The position numbers and the translations under genes were made by a program. Of a stretch of 64,000 bases of DNA, positions 33,320 through 41,661 are shown piece by piece. The stretch is from AV40 sp038230255 (GTDB lineage: Bacteria > Verrucomicrobiota > Verrucomicrobiia > Chthoniobacterales > UBA10450), in contig JBBRNP010000007.1 in assembly GCA_038230255.1 (NCBI GenBank), positions 132,985-196,984 on the forward strand, written 5' to 3'. The notes beneath the pieces were generated by a model. It was given only the letters and a program-made list of their open reading frames with translations, did not search any database and was not told where the DNA came from. The stretch's first letter is position 1; each line of letters opens with the position of its first letter.

Positions 33320-33780
33320 GACAGAATGAACAGAATGAACAAAATCGAAGAGGTACCGGAACCCTACGATTTATGTGGCCAAATCATTGGTCTCGCAATG
33401 AAAGTACACTCCACGCTCGGGCCGGGGTTTCTCGAATCGGTTTACCAAAATGCTCTGATCTGGGAATTGCGGAAGGGCAGACTCAGGTCCGAAGCGCAAA
33501 AGCCAATCAGTGTGAACTACGATGGACAAATTGTCGGCGCGTTCGCGGCCGATCTATTGGTCAACGATTCAGTGATCGTTGAAGTCAAAGCGATTCAAAC
33601 TTTGGCAAAAGCCCACGAAATCCAGCTGGTAAATTACCTTACCGCAACTGGGCTAAACGAAGGGTTGCTGCTAAACTTTGGCGCAGATCGTCTGGAATTT
33701 AGGAAAAAATTTCGCTTACCGAAGCCGGATTCTGCTGCTTCCAAGTCGAAAGTCATTCTGTAGATTCTGTTCATTCTGTC
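33320..33780. mobile_element. 461-bp inverted-repeat element carrying a GxxExxY gene
   Basis: Left end GACAGAATGAACAGAATG and right end GATTCTGTTCATTCTGTC are inverted repeats (17 of 18). The single gene starts at the ATG inside the left end and its TAG stop ends on the first base of the right end. The unit lies between cdsA and dxr, a place where neighbouring genomes would normally have adjoining genes. A 69-bp empty unit with the same ends is at 12509-12577. No transposase is encoded, so movement in trans or a structural, selfish replication mode is inferred. Confidence 0.7.
33326..33763 (+). CDS. GxxExxY family protein
   Basis: 145 residues. The family hallmark GFLESVYQNAL (G34, E37, Y40) is preceded by IIGLAMKVHSTLGPG, and a downstream ADLLVNDSVIVEVKAI contains D...ExK spacing like a PD-(D/E)XK nuclease core (PF13366). 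Biological function is not established. The start codon (33326, or 33335 which would lose three residues) lies in the left terminal repeat of a 461-bp element and the stop in the right one, so the gene appears to be the cargo of that element. The nuclease-like core could take part in mobilisation, but this is inference. Confidence 0.88.
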   Translation: MNRMNKIEEVPEPYDLCGQIIGLAMKVHSTLGPGFLESVYQNALIWELRKGRLRSEAQKPISVNYDGQIVGAFAADLLVNDSVIVEVKAIQTLAKAHEIQLVNYLTATGLNEGLLLNFGADRLEFRKKFRLPKPDSAASKSKVIL

Positions 33781-33786
33781 GAAAAA

Positions 33787-34941
33787 ATGAAACGTAAACG
33801 CGTCGTTGTCCTGGGCGCGACCGGATCGATCGGCGACAGCACGTTGAAAGTGGCGCACGACATTCCGGAGCGGATGGAAATCGTGGGCTTGGCTGCGAAT
33901 AGCAACGCCGAGAAACTGGCGGCGGCGGCGAACATCACGCGCGCGAAAGCGATCTGTCTGGTTGACGAACGCAAGATCGACATCTTGCGGGCGCAACTGC
34001 AGTACGAGCCGAAAATTTTTGTGGGAGAGAATGGCTTGCGCGAAATTGCGCGACTGGAGGACGCAGACATGGTTCTCATCGCCATTGTCGGCACGGCGGG
34101 ACTGCATCCGGCGCTGGACGCGATTGAATCGGGCAAAGATCTGGCGGTCGCGAGCAAAGAAATCCTGGTCATGGCAGGCGAAGCGGTCATGGACGCGGCG
34201 CGTGCCCGCGGGGTGAAAATTCTGCCGGTCGATTCCGAGCACAACGCGATCTTTCAATGTCTGGACGGACGCGCATCAGAAGTGCGCCGGATTATTTTAA
34301 CGGCATCGGGCGGCCCATTTCGTGAAACGCCCGGGAACCGACTTGCCGATGTGACGGTCGAGGAAGCGCTCAAGCATCCGACCTGGAACATGGGCCCTAA
34401 GATCACGATCGATTCCGCGACGCTGTTCAACAAAGGGCTCGAGATGATCGAAGCGCACTGGCTTTTCGGCGTGGAAATGAATCGGGTGGAAGTGGTGATC
34501 CATCCCCAGAGCATCGTCCATTCGATGGTCGAATTTGCGGATGGATCGACCCTCGCGCAGTTGAGCTACTCGAACATGTGTTTCCCGATTCAATATGCGG
34601 TGACGTGGCCGGACCGGGTTCCGAACACGTTGCCACCGCTCGATTTCTCGAAGCTGTCGAAGTTGGAATTCTTTCCACCGCGTTATGAAGATTTCCCGGC
34701 GCTCAATCTGGCCCGGCGCGCCGGCGAGAGTGGCGGAACTTTGCCCGCAGTCATGAACGCAGCCAACGAAGTCGCGGTCGCGGCGTTTTTGAACCGGCGT
34801 GTGCAGTTCGCTCAAATCTGGGAGACAGTGGCGGAAGTGATGGACCGGCACCGTAGCGTTGCACATCCCGATCTCGATGCGATATTGGCGGCCGATCAGT
34901 GGGCGCGCGCGGAAGCGACTGCCGCCATCGGAAAAAAATAA
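33787..34941 (+). CDS. dxr: 1-deoxy-D-xylulose 5-phosphate reductoisomerase
   Basis: 384 residues, full length. It converts DXP to MEP with NADPH, the first committed step of the MEP isoprenoid pathway. The N-terminal dinucleotide fold has VVLGATGSIGDSTLKVA at residues 5-21; the catalytic metal and substrate region includes ASKEILVMAGEAV near 120, DSEHNAIFQCL near 148-158, and ASGGPFRE near 175, and EAHWLFGVEMNRVEVVIHPQSIVHSMVEF near 220-250. It lies seven bases after the GxxExxY element and 14 bases before rseP. ispG, another pathway gene, follows, so precursor supply for quinones and undecaprenyl is clustered here. The dispersed 10-mer occurs at 33973. Confidence 0.96.
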   Translation: MKRKRVVVLGATGSIGDSTLKVAHDIPERMEIVGLAANSNAEKLAAAANITRAKAICLVDERKIDILRAQLQYEPKIFVGENGLREIARLEDADMVLIAIVGTAGLHPALDAIESGKDLAVASKEILVMAGEAVMDAARARGVKILPVDSEHNAIFQCLDGRASEVRRIILTASGGPFRETPGNRLADVTVEEALKHPTWNMGPKITIDSATLFNKGLEMIEAHWLFGVEMNRVEVVIHPQSIVHSMVEFADGSTLAQLSYSNMCFPIQYAVTWPDRVPNTLPPLDFSKLSKLEFFPPRYEDFPALNLARRAGESGGTLPAVMNAANEVAVAAFLNRRVQFAQIWETVAEVMDRHRSVAHPDLDAILAADQWARAEATAAIGKK

Positions 34942-34955
34942 TTCAGCCAGCCGCA

Positions 34956-36380
34956 ATGATTCTTCATATCGGTCGCGTCATCCTCGTCATCATCGAGGTC
35001 CTGATCATTTTCAATTTGCTCATTGTCGTGCATGAGATCGGCCATTTTCTGGCGGCGCGCTGGCGCGGCCTTTACATCGAGAAATTCGGGGTCTGGTTCG
35101 GCAAGCCGCTTTGGAAAAAGACAATCAACGGCGTGCAATACTCGTTAGGCTCGCTGCCGTTCGGCGGTTTCGTCGCGCTGCCTCAGCTCGCGCCGATGGA
35201 CATTATCGAAGGCAAAGCGGACATCGATCGCGAGCAGCTTCCGCCTATTTCTGCGCTCGACAAGATTATCGTGGCGGTGGCCGGTCCGTTTTTCAGTCTG
35301 CTGCTGGGGTTCGTGTTCGCGACGATGGTGTGGATCGTCGGCTATCCGGTGAGCGAATCGGACATGACGACGGTCGTCGGTTACATCATGCCTGATTCGC
35401 CGGCCCAGAAAGCGGGAATGCGGGAGGGTGACAAAATTTTGGAAGTCGATGGAAAACCAGTGACGCGTTTCCTCGGGATGAACGACAGCGTGAGCTGGGC
35501 GGTTGTCCGGAGTGAAGGCGAGACGGTTCCGGTAAAGTTCGAGCGCGGTGGACAGGTGCAAACGGTCGAAGTGGAGCCTCACAAAGCCGAGACGCGCGGA
35601 TGGAGCAGAAAGAGCGTTCGCCAGTTGCTCATTTTGCCGGCCGAAACGGCGATCATTGACAAAGTCGAACCGAACTCGCCAGCAGCCGTCGCCGGATTGC
35701 GCCCGCGCGACATCATTCGCGGTTTTAATCATACACCGATCTACAATCCGATCGCGTTGCTCGAGTACATCAAAAAACATCCCGATGAAACGCTGACACT
35801 CGAAGTAGAGCGCAACGGCTCAAGATTAGAGGTCCCGGTAAAACCGGTGCCGTTGCCAACCGACGGGAAAATGCAGCCGCGAATTGGAATTCAATGGGAC
35901 ACGAGCGGGCAAATGTCGATCGCGCATCCGAGTCCGATCGAGCTGATTCACAACAGCGTGACGAGCACGTTGAATACGCTTGGCGCGGTCGCTTCGCCGA
36001 AATCGGACGTGAAGCTACAGCATTTGAGCGGGCCGATCGGTATCGGAAGAATTTATTATCTGTTTTTCGTGAGCGAGCGGGGCTGGCAACTGGCGCTCTG
36101 GCTTAGCGTGGTGCTGAACGTGAATCTCGCGATTTTGAATATGCTGCCGATTCCGGTCCTCGACGGGGGGCACATCCTGTTTGGATTGATCGAGTCGGTC
36201 CGGCGCAAGCCTCTGAACATGCGTGTGCTCGAAGTCGTGCAGGGCACCTGCACGCTTTTGATCGTTGGGGTGATTATTTACATCACCTTTTTTGATTTGC
36301 AGGATTTGCCCTTCGTTAAACACGCGCTCGATAAGTACGCACCGCAGTCGCAGAAGGCCAAAGATCAGGACGTGCCCTGA
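34956..36380 (+). CDS. rseP: RseP-family site-2 zinc metalloprotease
   Basis: 474 residues. HEIGHF at residues 26-31 is the zinc-binding motif in the first transmembrane helix; a second site, NLAILNMLPIPVLDGGHILFG near 395-415, supplies the aspartate of the LDG motif. Between them are two PDZ domains (VGYIMPDSPAQKAGMREGDKILEVDGKPV near 135-165 and VEPNSPAAVAGLRPRDIIRGFNH near 235-255). These inner-membrane enzymes cleave anti-sigma factors or leftover signal peptides within the bilayer. The start at 34956 (MILHIGRVILVII) is chosen because upstream codons would add a hydrophilic stretch before the first helix. Confidence 0.93.
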   Translation: MILHIGRVILVIIEVLIIFNLLIVVHEIGHFLAARWRGLYIEKFGVWFGKPLWKKTINGVQYSLGSLPFGGFVALPQLAPMDIIEGKADIDREQLPPISALDKIIVAVAGPFFSLLLGFVFATMVWIVGYPVSESDMTTVVGYIMPDSPAQKAGMREGDKILEVDGKPVTRFLGMNDSVSWAVVRSEGETVPVKFERGGQVQTVEVEPHKAETRGWSRKSVRQLLILPAETAIIDKVEPNSPAAVAGLRPRDIIRGFNHTPIYNPIALLEYIKKHPDETLTLEVERNGSRLEVPVKPVPLPTDGKMQPRIGIQWDTSGQMSIAHPSPIELIHNSVTSTLNTLGAVASPKSDVKLQHLSGPIGIGRIYYLFFVSERGWQLALWLSVVLNVNLAILNMLPIPVLDGGHILFGLIESVRRKPLNMRVLEVVQGTCTLLIVGVIIYITFFDLQDLPFVKHALDKYAPQSQKAKDQDVP

Positions 36381-36421
36381 GCGGATTGCGCCGGGCGGGC
36401 GCCGCTTTTAGATTTACGGTC

Positions 36422-38200
36422 GTGAAGTATTGCGAGTCACCATTCTCGTTCAAGCGCCGCCTCTCACGGGAAGTGCGGGTGGGCAATGTCGGCATCGGCG
36501 GCGACAATCCGATTCGCGTCCAATCGATGATCACGTGCGACACGATGGACACCGAGATGTCGATCCAACAGACGCTCGAGCTGGCGAATGTCGGGTGTGA
36601 GATTGTCCGGATCACGGCGCCGACCGTGAAAGACTCGCGCAATCTGGAAAATATCGTGAAGGGATTGCGCGAGCGCGGCTGCGACGTGCCAATCGTGGCT
36701 GATATCCATTTTAAACCTGACGCCGCGATGGAAGCGGCCAAATGGGTGGACAAAGTCCGGATCAACCCGGGCAATTATGCCGACTCGAAGAAGTTCCTGA
36801 TTCGCGAATACTCGGACGAACAATATACGGCCGAGCTGAATCGGATCCGCGAACGATTCACGCCGCTGGTCGATCTTTGCAAAAAACGCGGCATCGCCAT
36901 GCGGATCGGGACGAATCACGGTTCGCTCAGCGACCGTATTTTAAATAGATACGGCGATACGCCGCTCGGGATGGTGGAGAGCGCGCTCGAATTCGCCCGG
37001 ATCGCGCGCGACCTGGATTATCACGCGTTCGTTTTTTCGATGAAGGCGAGCAATCCCAAAATCATGATTGCCGCTTATCGATTGCTGGTGGCGCGATTGA
37101 ACGAGCTCGGCCCGGATTGGAATTACCCGCTCCATCTCGGCGTGACCGAAGCCGGCGAAGGCGAAGACGCACGAATCAAGAGCGCGATCGGAATCGGCTC
37201 GCTTCTGGCGGATGGGATCGGGGACACGATCCGCGTCTCGTTGACCGAAGACAGCCCGCACGAAATTCCGGTGGCGAAAGCGCTGATCGAGATGATGCGG
37301 AAGAAAACGCCGAGCACCGAACGTCCAACACCCAATGTCGAATTATCGTTCGATCCATTCTCGTATCAGAAGCGCGCCTCGGAAACGATCGAGCGCGAGG
37401 GAATCCGATTGGGCGGAGAAGAACTGATTCGGGTCATCGTCAGGCAGGAGAACTTCGACAAGATCGCGCATAAGATCGACAAGATGGGCGATTACAAGCC
37501 GGAGATCGTTTACGAAAAGGCGCAAATCCAGGAGATCGACCCAAGCGACGAGGACGCGATCGCGCGACTAAATCAGAAATCCGAGCCCCAGCTCGTGACC
37601 ATGAAGGACGATGTCGATCTTCCACTGATCGCGGCGTTTCGTTTGCTGGCCGCCAGGTTGCAACCGCGACATCCAATCCTGTTAAAGGATGAAGGAAGAA
37701 CGACGAAGGATGAACCAAAAGACTTCCTCCAAACCTTGCTGACGGCATCCACGAATATTGGATCGCTTTTGTGTGATGGAATCGGCGACGCGGTTTTGGT
37801 GCAGGGCGAGGACGCGCCGGGGCAGGCGTTGCGTTTGAGCTACAATATCCTGCAAGCGGCCGGGTCGCGGATTTTCAAGACTGATTACGTCGCCTGCCCG
37901 TCGTGCGGGCGGACGTTGTTTAATCTGCAAACCACGACGGCGAAAATTAAGGCGGCGACATTGCATCTCAAAGGCGTGAAGATCGCGATCATGGGTTGCA
38001 TCGTAAACGGGCCGGGCGAAATGGCAGACGCGGATTTTGGTTACGTCGGCGGCGCGCCCGGTAAAGTGAATCTCTATGTCGGCAAGACCGCGGTGAAATT
38101 CAACATTCCGGAAGCGGAGGCAGTGGACCGGCTAAAAGATTTGATTCGCGAACATGGAAAATGGATCGAGCCGGCGGCGGAGAAACCGGTCTTGGTCTGA
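36422..38200 (+). CDS. ispG: (E)-4-hydroxy-3-methylbut-2-enyl-diphosphate synthase, long form
   Basis: 592 residues from a GTG start (a TTG 36 bases upstream is possible). It converts MEcPP to HMBPP in the MEP pathway. The TIM-barrel half has RVGNVGIGGDNPIRVQSMTTCDT-like text, ADIHFKPDAAMEAAKWVDKVRINPGN near 95-125, and GTNHGSLSDRI; the C-terminal 4Fe-4S domain has CPSCGRTLFNLQ near 491 and GCIVNGPGEMADADFG near 525. The extra middle domain is that of the plant/chlamydial long form. Two places look repeat-derived: PSTERPTPNVEL (37304-37344) is encoded by a dispersed repeat, and LLKDEGRTTKDEPKD near 418-432 by a GAAGGATGAA-type tandem text. Confidence 0.92.
   Translation: MKYCESPFSFKRRLSREVRVGNVGIGGDNPIRVQSMITCDTMDTEMSIQQTLELANVGCEIVRITAPTVKDSRNLENIVKGLRERGCDVPIVADIHFKPDAAMEAAKWVDKVRINPGNYADSKKFLIREYSDEQYTAELNRIRERFTPLVDLCKKRGIAMRIGTNHGSLSDRILNRYGDTPLGMVESALEFARIARDLDYHAFVFSMKASNPKIMIAAYRLLVARLNELGPDWNYPLHLGVTEAGEGEDARIKSAIGIGSLLADGIGDTIRVSLTEDSPHEIPVAKALIEMMRKKTPSTERPTPNVELSFDPFSYQKRASETIEREGIRLGGEELIRVIVRQENFDKIAHKIDKMGDYKPEIVYEKAQIQEIDPSDEDAIARLNQKSEPQLVTMKDDVDLPLIAAFRLLAARLQPRHPILLKDEGRTTKDEPKDFLQTLLTASTNIGSLLCDGIGDAVLVQGEDAPGQALRLSYNILQAAGSRIFKTDYVACPSCGRTLFNLQTTTAKIKAATLHLKGVKIAIMGCIVNGPGEMADADFGYVGGAPGKVNLYVGKTAVKFNIPEAEAVDRLKDLIREHGKWIEPAAEKPVLV
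37304..37344. repeat. CAACGCTCAAC-family repeat embedded in ispG
   Basis: A 41-bp stretch that matches the repeat at 2226-2266 at 35 of 41 positions (both end in CCCAATGTCGAATT). It is read in frame as part of the linker between the barrel and the middle domain. Confidence 0.65.
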
Positions 38201-38272
38201 CATTTTCGCTTGCGCAATGAGGGTTAAATAACGCAGGCTCGAATCGTCTAAATCAAGACGGAGGAGATAACT

Positions 38273-38488
38273 ATGAAGAAACTTGCGTTACTTTTGGCTG
38301 CTTTGTCTTGCATGAGCGGCTTTATCACGACCGCGAATGCGATTGGAATCAGCATAAACGTTGGCGATCAGCCCTATTACACCAATGGCCCGCGCTACTG
38401 GGCACGCGGAGCTTACTGGTGCTGGGTTCCGGGGCATTGGAATCGCCGTCACACGGTCTGGATCCACGGCCATTACCGAGCGTGCTAA
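38273..38488 (+). CDS. Small secreted WXXGXW-repeat protein
   Basis: 71 residues. Signal peptide MKKLALLLAALSCMSGFITTANA, then a mature domain of about 45 residues rich in aromatic residues, with YWCWVPGHWNRR and VWIHGHYRAC. Each fits the W-x-x-G-x-W/Y pattern of small outer-envelope proteins (YXWXPGHW, BcpO-related). A strong ribosome binding site, GGAGGAG at 38260-38266, lies seven bases before the ATG, suggesting high expression. It is a single gene with no clear partner. Function is unknown. Confidence 0.82.
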   Translation: MKKLALLLAALSCMSGFITTANAIGISINVGDQPYYTNGPRYWARGAYWCWVPGHWNRRHTVWIHGHYRAC

Positions 38489-38797
38489 GAAAATAGCAGC
38501 GTTTCATAGTCGGCGTCAGGCTTTGGCCTCTGCCCGAGCCTAGTCCGTAGATCGGGTTTGTGGATTGACGCGGCTTTATGGTTTTATGGTTTTATTCTGC
38601 TAAACCTTGTTAATTGCACGGGATTCGTTGAGTTATTCACAATTATTCACAACCATAGGAATTTTTCCCATTTTTTTTGAGAAACTAGAAGAATTGTCTT
38701 GATGTTTCTTAAGGAAGGCATCACGGTCGCCTTTCACTCAACTCGTGACTCTCTCAATTCGTGAGTCACTCAACTCCTAAATCTGAACCCTTAGTCT
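38489..38797. other. 309-bp AT-richer intergenic region, no gene
   Basis: I see no coding frame. The segment 38570-38700 is unusually AT-rich for this window (TTTATGGTTTTATGGTTTTA, TTTTTTTTGAG). It contains the tandem 9-mers described separately at 38633-38651 and, near 38740-38775, repeated CTCAACTC words and a CGTGACTCTC...CGTGAGTCAC partial inverted repeat. It probably holds the promoter of the large secreted protein at 38798. Confidence 0.6.
38633..38651 (+). promoter_or_regulatory. Tandem TTATTCACA 9-mers (DnaA-box-like)
   Basis: TTATTCACA occurs at 38633-38641 and 38643-38651, exactly one helical turn (10 bp) apart. One base differs from the E. coli DnaA box TTATCCACA. They could be DnaA sites or a direct-repeat operator for another factor. 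Confidence 0.35.
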
Positions 38798-41560
38798 ATG
38801 AAACTTACTTACACGTCAGTATTCTCCTATCTACGCGTCGCGGTTGCCGGCACCTTGGTGCTTGCGGCAGTGGCGTTAGCTGTCACGACAGCAAAAATGT
38901 CGACCCCACTCCGGACGACACAGAAGCCAGCGTACACTCCGAAAAAGGCGGACGCCGACTTCTTTAAACCGGGTCGCAATGCCGAAACAGCGGTTGTGGC
39001 CGAAGCCAAGAACCCAGATTCTTCACCGGAAATTGAAGCTTATTTGCTGCGCGCTTATCCGTCGGATGAAGTGTCCGGCGATGCAACCCTGGCGGCGAAA
39101 GCTGGCTGGGCGTCACTAAATGCTGGTGCGCACGCGCCTGGCAGCTGGCAATTAATCGGCCCAAGTAAAGCCACTTATCCGGCTGTGCTGGATCCGTTCC
39201 TCTTTGACGGTGCGCAGTATGTGGCCAGTGGCCGAACGATTGCGTTCGCGATCGCCCCCAACTGCACGACGCAAAATTGTACTCTTTATCTCGCAGCAGC
39301 GGGCGGCGGCGTCTGGAAGACCACTAAAGCGCTTGCTGGAAGTCAGAACTGGCAATTCGTTTCCGGCAGTTTTGGCATCAATGCGATTGGCTCATTGCTG
39401 ATGGATCCGGCTGATCCTAGTGGCAACACGGTTTATGCCGCCACCGGTGAGGAGCACGCGTCCAGCGACTCTGAAGCTGGCGTCGGTGTCTACAAGACGA
39501 CTGACGGTGGAGCTACCTGGAACCTCGTTCCCGGCACCGATATTTTCTTTCAACGTGGAATCGGGGAACTGGATTTCGACAATGCGCATAATCTACTCGT
39601 TCCGATTGGCAGCGCTATTCGCGGCGTCAGCTCAGTGACGAGCGGCGCCTCTTCCAGCGGGGCAACAGGACATCCGTTGGTAACGCGTGGTCTTTATCGA
39701 TGCAATGGCGTGAGTTGCACGCTCATTCGACCGATTGTGGCCGTGGCCACTGCTCGTGGCTCGAACACTGTAAAGACTGATCCGACTCACCCCGGGGTCA
39801 TCTATGTTAACGAGTATTCGCGTGGTATCTGGCGTTCGATCGACAACGGCGCGACCTGGACCAACATCAAAACCGCGCTCAACCCAGCGAGGAGCACCGA
39901 CCGCGCCGAGTTTTCACTCGCTACTTTGCCCAATGGCAATACGCGGATGTACGTGGGCATCGGTAACCAATCCGACACCGGCCCGAATCGGGCTCGGTTT
40001 TATCGCACGGACGACGCTTCAGGGGCGGCCGTTTTCGCTGACATGACCACCCCGCAGAATATCGGCTATTGCACAGCGCAGTGCTGGTACGACAATCGTC
40101 TCTACACGCCGGCCGGCTCGCCGGACGTTGTCTATGTTGGCGGTTCGTTTTCGTATGGTCAGTTACATGGGCCGTCGAACGGGCGGGCTTGGCTACTGTC
40201 AACCGATGGCGGCGCTACCTTTAGCGACCTGACCCAAGATGGCGACCCCAACCACGCCTCTGGCATGCACCCCGATCAGCACGCGATCACAACTGTCCCG
40301 GGTAAACCGTTCCAGTTCATCGTTGGGTCTGACGGCGGCGTGATGCGATCGGACGGCAGGTTTGCCGACGTCTCATACAAATGCGACAGCCGCGGCCTTG
40401 ATCCGGCGACTACCGCATACTGCAAGAGCCTGCTCTACAGAGTGCCGAACCAGCTCATCAACATGAACGAAGGATTGTCGACGCTGCAGTTCCAGAGCTT
40501 CTCAATCAGCTCACAGCGCCCGCAAAATCTTCTTCAAGGCGGCACACAGGATAACGGCACGTTCCAATACAATGGCTCTGCTAATGTCTGGCCGCAGATC
40601 ATCTATGGTGACGGTGGTCAATCTGGCTTCATGGTCACGAACGACAAGCTTCGCTTCAACACCTTCTTCGGGCAGGCGAACGACGCGAACTTCCGTGACG
40701 GCGATCCGACGAAGTGGGTCGTCATAACCGGAGATATCTATTCGAGTCCGGAAGCTTCATACTTCTATCCGCCAATTATTGCCGATCCGAATCCGGCCAA
40801 TGCCGGTTCGATTTTCCAAGGATCATTCTCTGTTTGGCGAACGACAGATTGGGGTGGCGATCGCGATTACCTCGAAGCGAATTGCCCTGAGTTTACTACA
40901 TCAGCAGCCGATCCCAACTGCGGTGACTTCGTCCCGCTTGGCGGCCCTGCGACGGGTTCCGGGACCGATCCCGGCGATCTAAGGGGCTTCTTCTACGGTG
41001 GCGATCGCGTCGGAGGCGCAGTCGCATGGCTGACGCGCGCTTCGCAAAACACGAATACTATGTGGGCGGCAACGGGCGCTGGCCGCGTGTTTATTTCGGA
41101 CAACATTGATGCCGCAGCACCTTCCGTGTTGTGGAACCGTTTGGATCCATCAGCAGCGAATGATCCGGCGAGGGCGGTTTCGCAAATCGCTGTCGATCCA
41201 GCAAACGCGAATCACGCTTGGATCGGCTACAACGGCTATAATGTGAACACGCCTGCTCAACCGGGACACGTGTTCAATGTCACCCGGACAGGTCCGTCCA
41301 CTGCAACCTGGGTCGACATCAGCTTCAATCTGCCTGACTTCCCGGTCACTGCGTTGGTTCGGGACGACAAAACGGGCGACCTCTACGCCGGGTCGGATTT
41401 CGGGGTAATGAAGCTCCCGTTCGGCACCACCGTCTGGGTCGTTGCAGGATCGGGGCTTCCGATGGTGGAATGCCCGGGCCTCACGATCGATTCGGCTGCA
41501 CGCGTTCTGTATGTGGCAACGCATGGCCGCAGCGGTTGGTCGATGGACTTGGGTAAATAA
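38798..41560 (+). CDS. Large secreted BNR/sortilin-like beta-propeller protein
   Basis: 920 residues. The N-terminus (YLRVAVAGTLVLAAVALAVTTA) is a signal peptide. The body is a series of beta-propeller repeats of the VPS10/BNR type with Asp-box text: AAGGGVWKTTKAL, GVYKTTDGGATWNLVPG, RGIWRSIDNGATWTNIKT, WLLSTDGGATFSDLT, and DGGVMRSDGRF, ending GRSGWSMDLGK. Similar proteins act as extracellular glycan or protein-binding factors or sialidase-like enzymes; no catalytic set is recognisable. The gene is longer and less packed with repeats than its neighbours, contains no exact AAGATCGACA, and is followed by a strong terminator, so it is its own transcription unit. Confidence 0.78.
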   Translation: MKLTYTSVFSYLRVAVAGTLVLAAVALAVTTAKMSTPLRTTQKPAYTPKKADADFFKPGRNAETAVVAEAKNPDSSPEIEAYLLRAYPSDEVSGDATLAAKAGWASLNAGAHAPGSWQLIGPSKATYPAVLDPFLFDGAQYVASGRTIAFAIAPNCTTQNCTLYLAAAGGGVWKTTKALAGSQNWQFVSGSFGINAIGSLLMDPADPSGNTVYAATGEEHASSDSEAGVGVYKTTDGGATWNLVPGTDIFFQRGIGELDFDNAHNLLVPIGSAIRGVSSVTSGASSSGATGHPLVTRGLYRCNGVSCTLIRPIVAVATARGSNTVKTDPTHPGVIYVNEYSRGIWRSIDNGATWTNIKTALNPARSTDRAEFSLATLPNGNTRMYVGIGNQSDTGPNRARFYRTDDASGAAVFADMTTPQNIGYCTAQCWYDNRLYTPAGSPDVVYVGGSFSYGQLHGPSNGRAWLLSTDGGATFSDLTQDGDPNHASGMHPDQHAITTVPGKPFQFIVGSDGGVMRSDGRFADVSYKCDSRGLDPATTAYCKSLLYRVPNQLINMNEGLSTLQFQSFSISSQRPQNLLQGGTQDNGTFQYNGSANVWPQIIYGDGGQSGFMVTNDKLRFNTFFGQANDANFRDGDPTKWVVITGDIYSSPEASYFYPPIIADPNPANAGSIFQGSFSVWRTTDWGGDRDYLEANCPEFTTSAADPNCGDFVPLGGPATGSGTDPGDLRGFFYGGDRVGGAVAWLTRASQNTNTMWAATGAGRVFISDNIDAAAPSVLWNRLDPSAANDPARAVSQIAVDPANANHAWIGYNGYNVNTPAQPGHVFNVTRTGPSTATWVDISFNLPDFPVTALVRDDKTGDLYAGSDFGVMKLPFGTTVWVVAGSGLPMVECPGLTIDSAARVLYVATHGRSGWSMDLGK

Positions 41561-41581
41561 CTTAGATTGCTGTTTCAAACG

Positions 41582-41617
41582 AACGGGCCGGCAGAAATGC
41601 CGGCCCGTTTTGTTTTC
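41582..41617 (+). terminator. Rho-independent terminator after the BNR gene
   Basis: AACGGGCCGGCA pairs perfectly with TGCCGGCCCGTT around a GAAA loop (12-bp stem), followed by TTGTTTTCC. It is the clearest intrinsic terminator in the window and could act in both directions. Confidence 0.92.
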
Positions 41618-41661
41618 CTCGAGTTCAAAAAGGCTTGATCGAATTCGTGGACAGGAGTGTA

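Noticed and set aside
38489..38797. Replication origin
   Set aside because: Only two near-DnaA boxes are present and no origin-associated genes lie nearby, so I list a regulatory site only.
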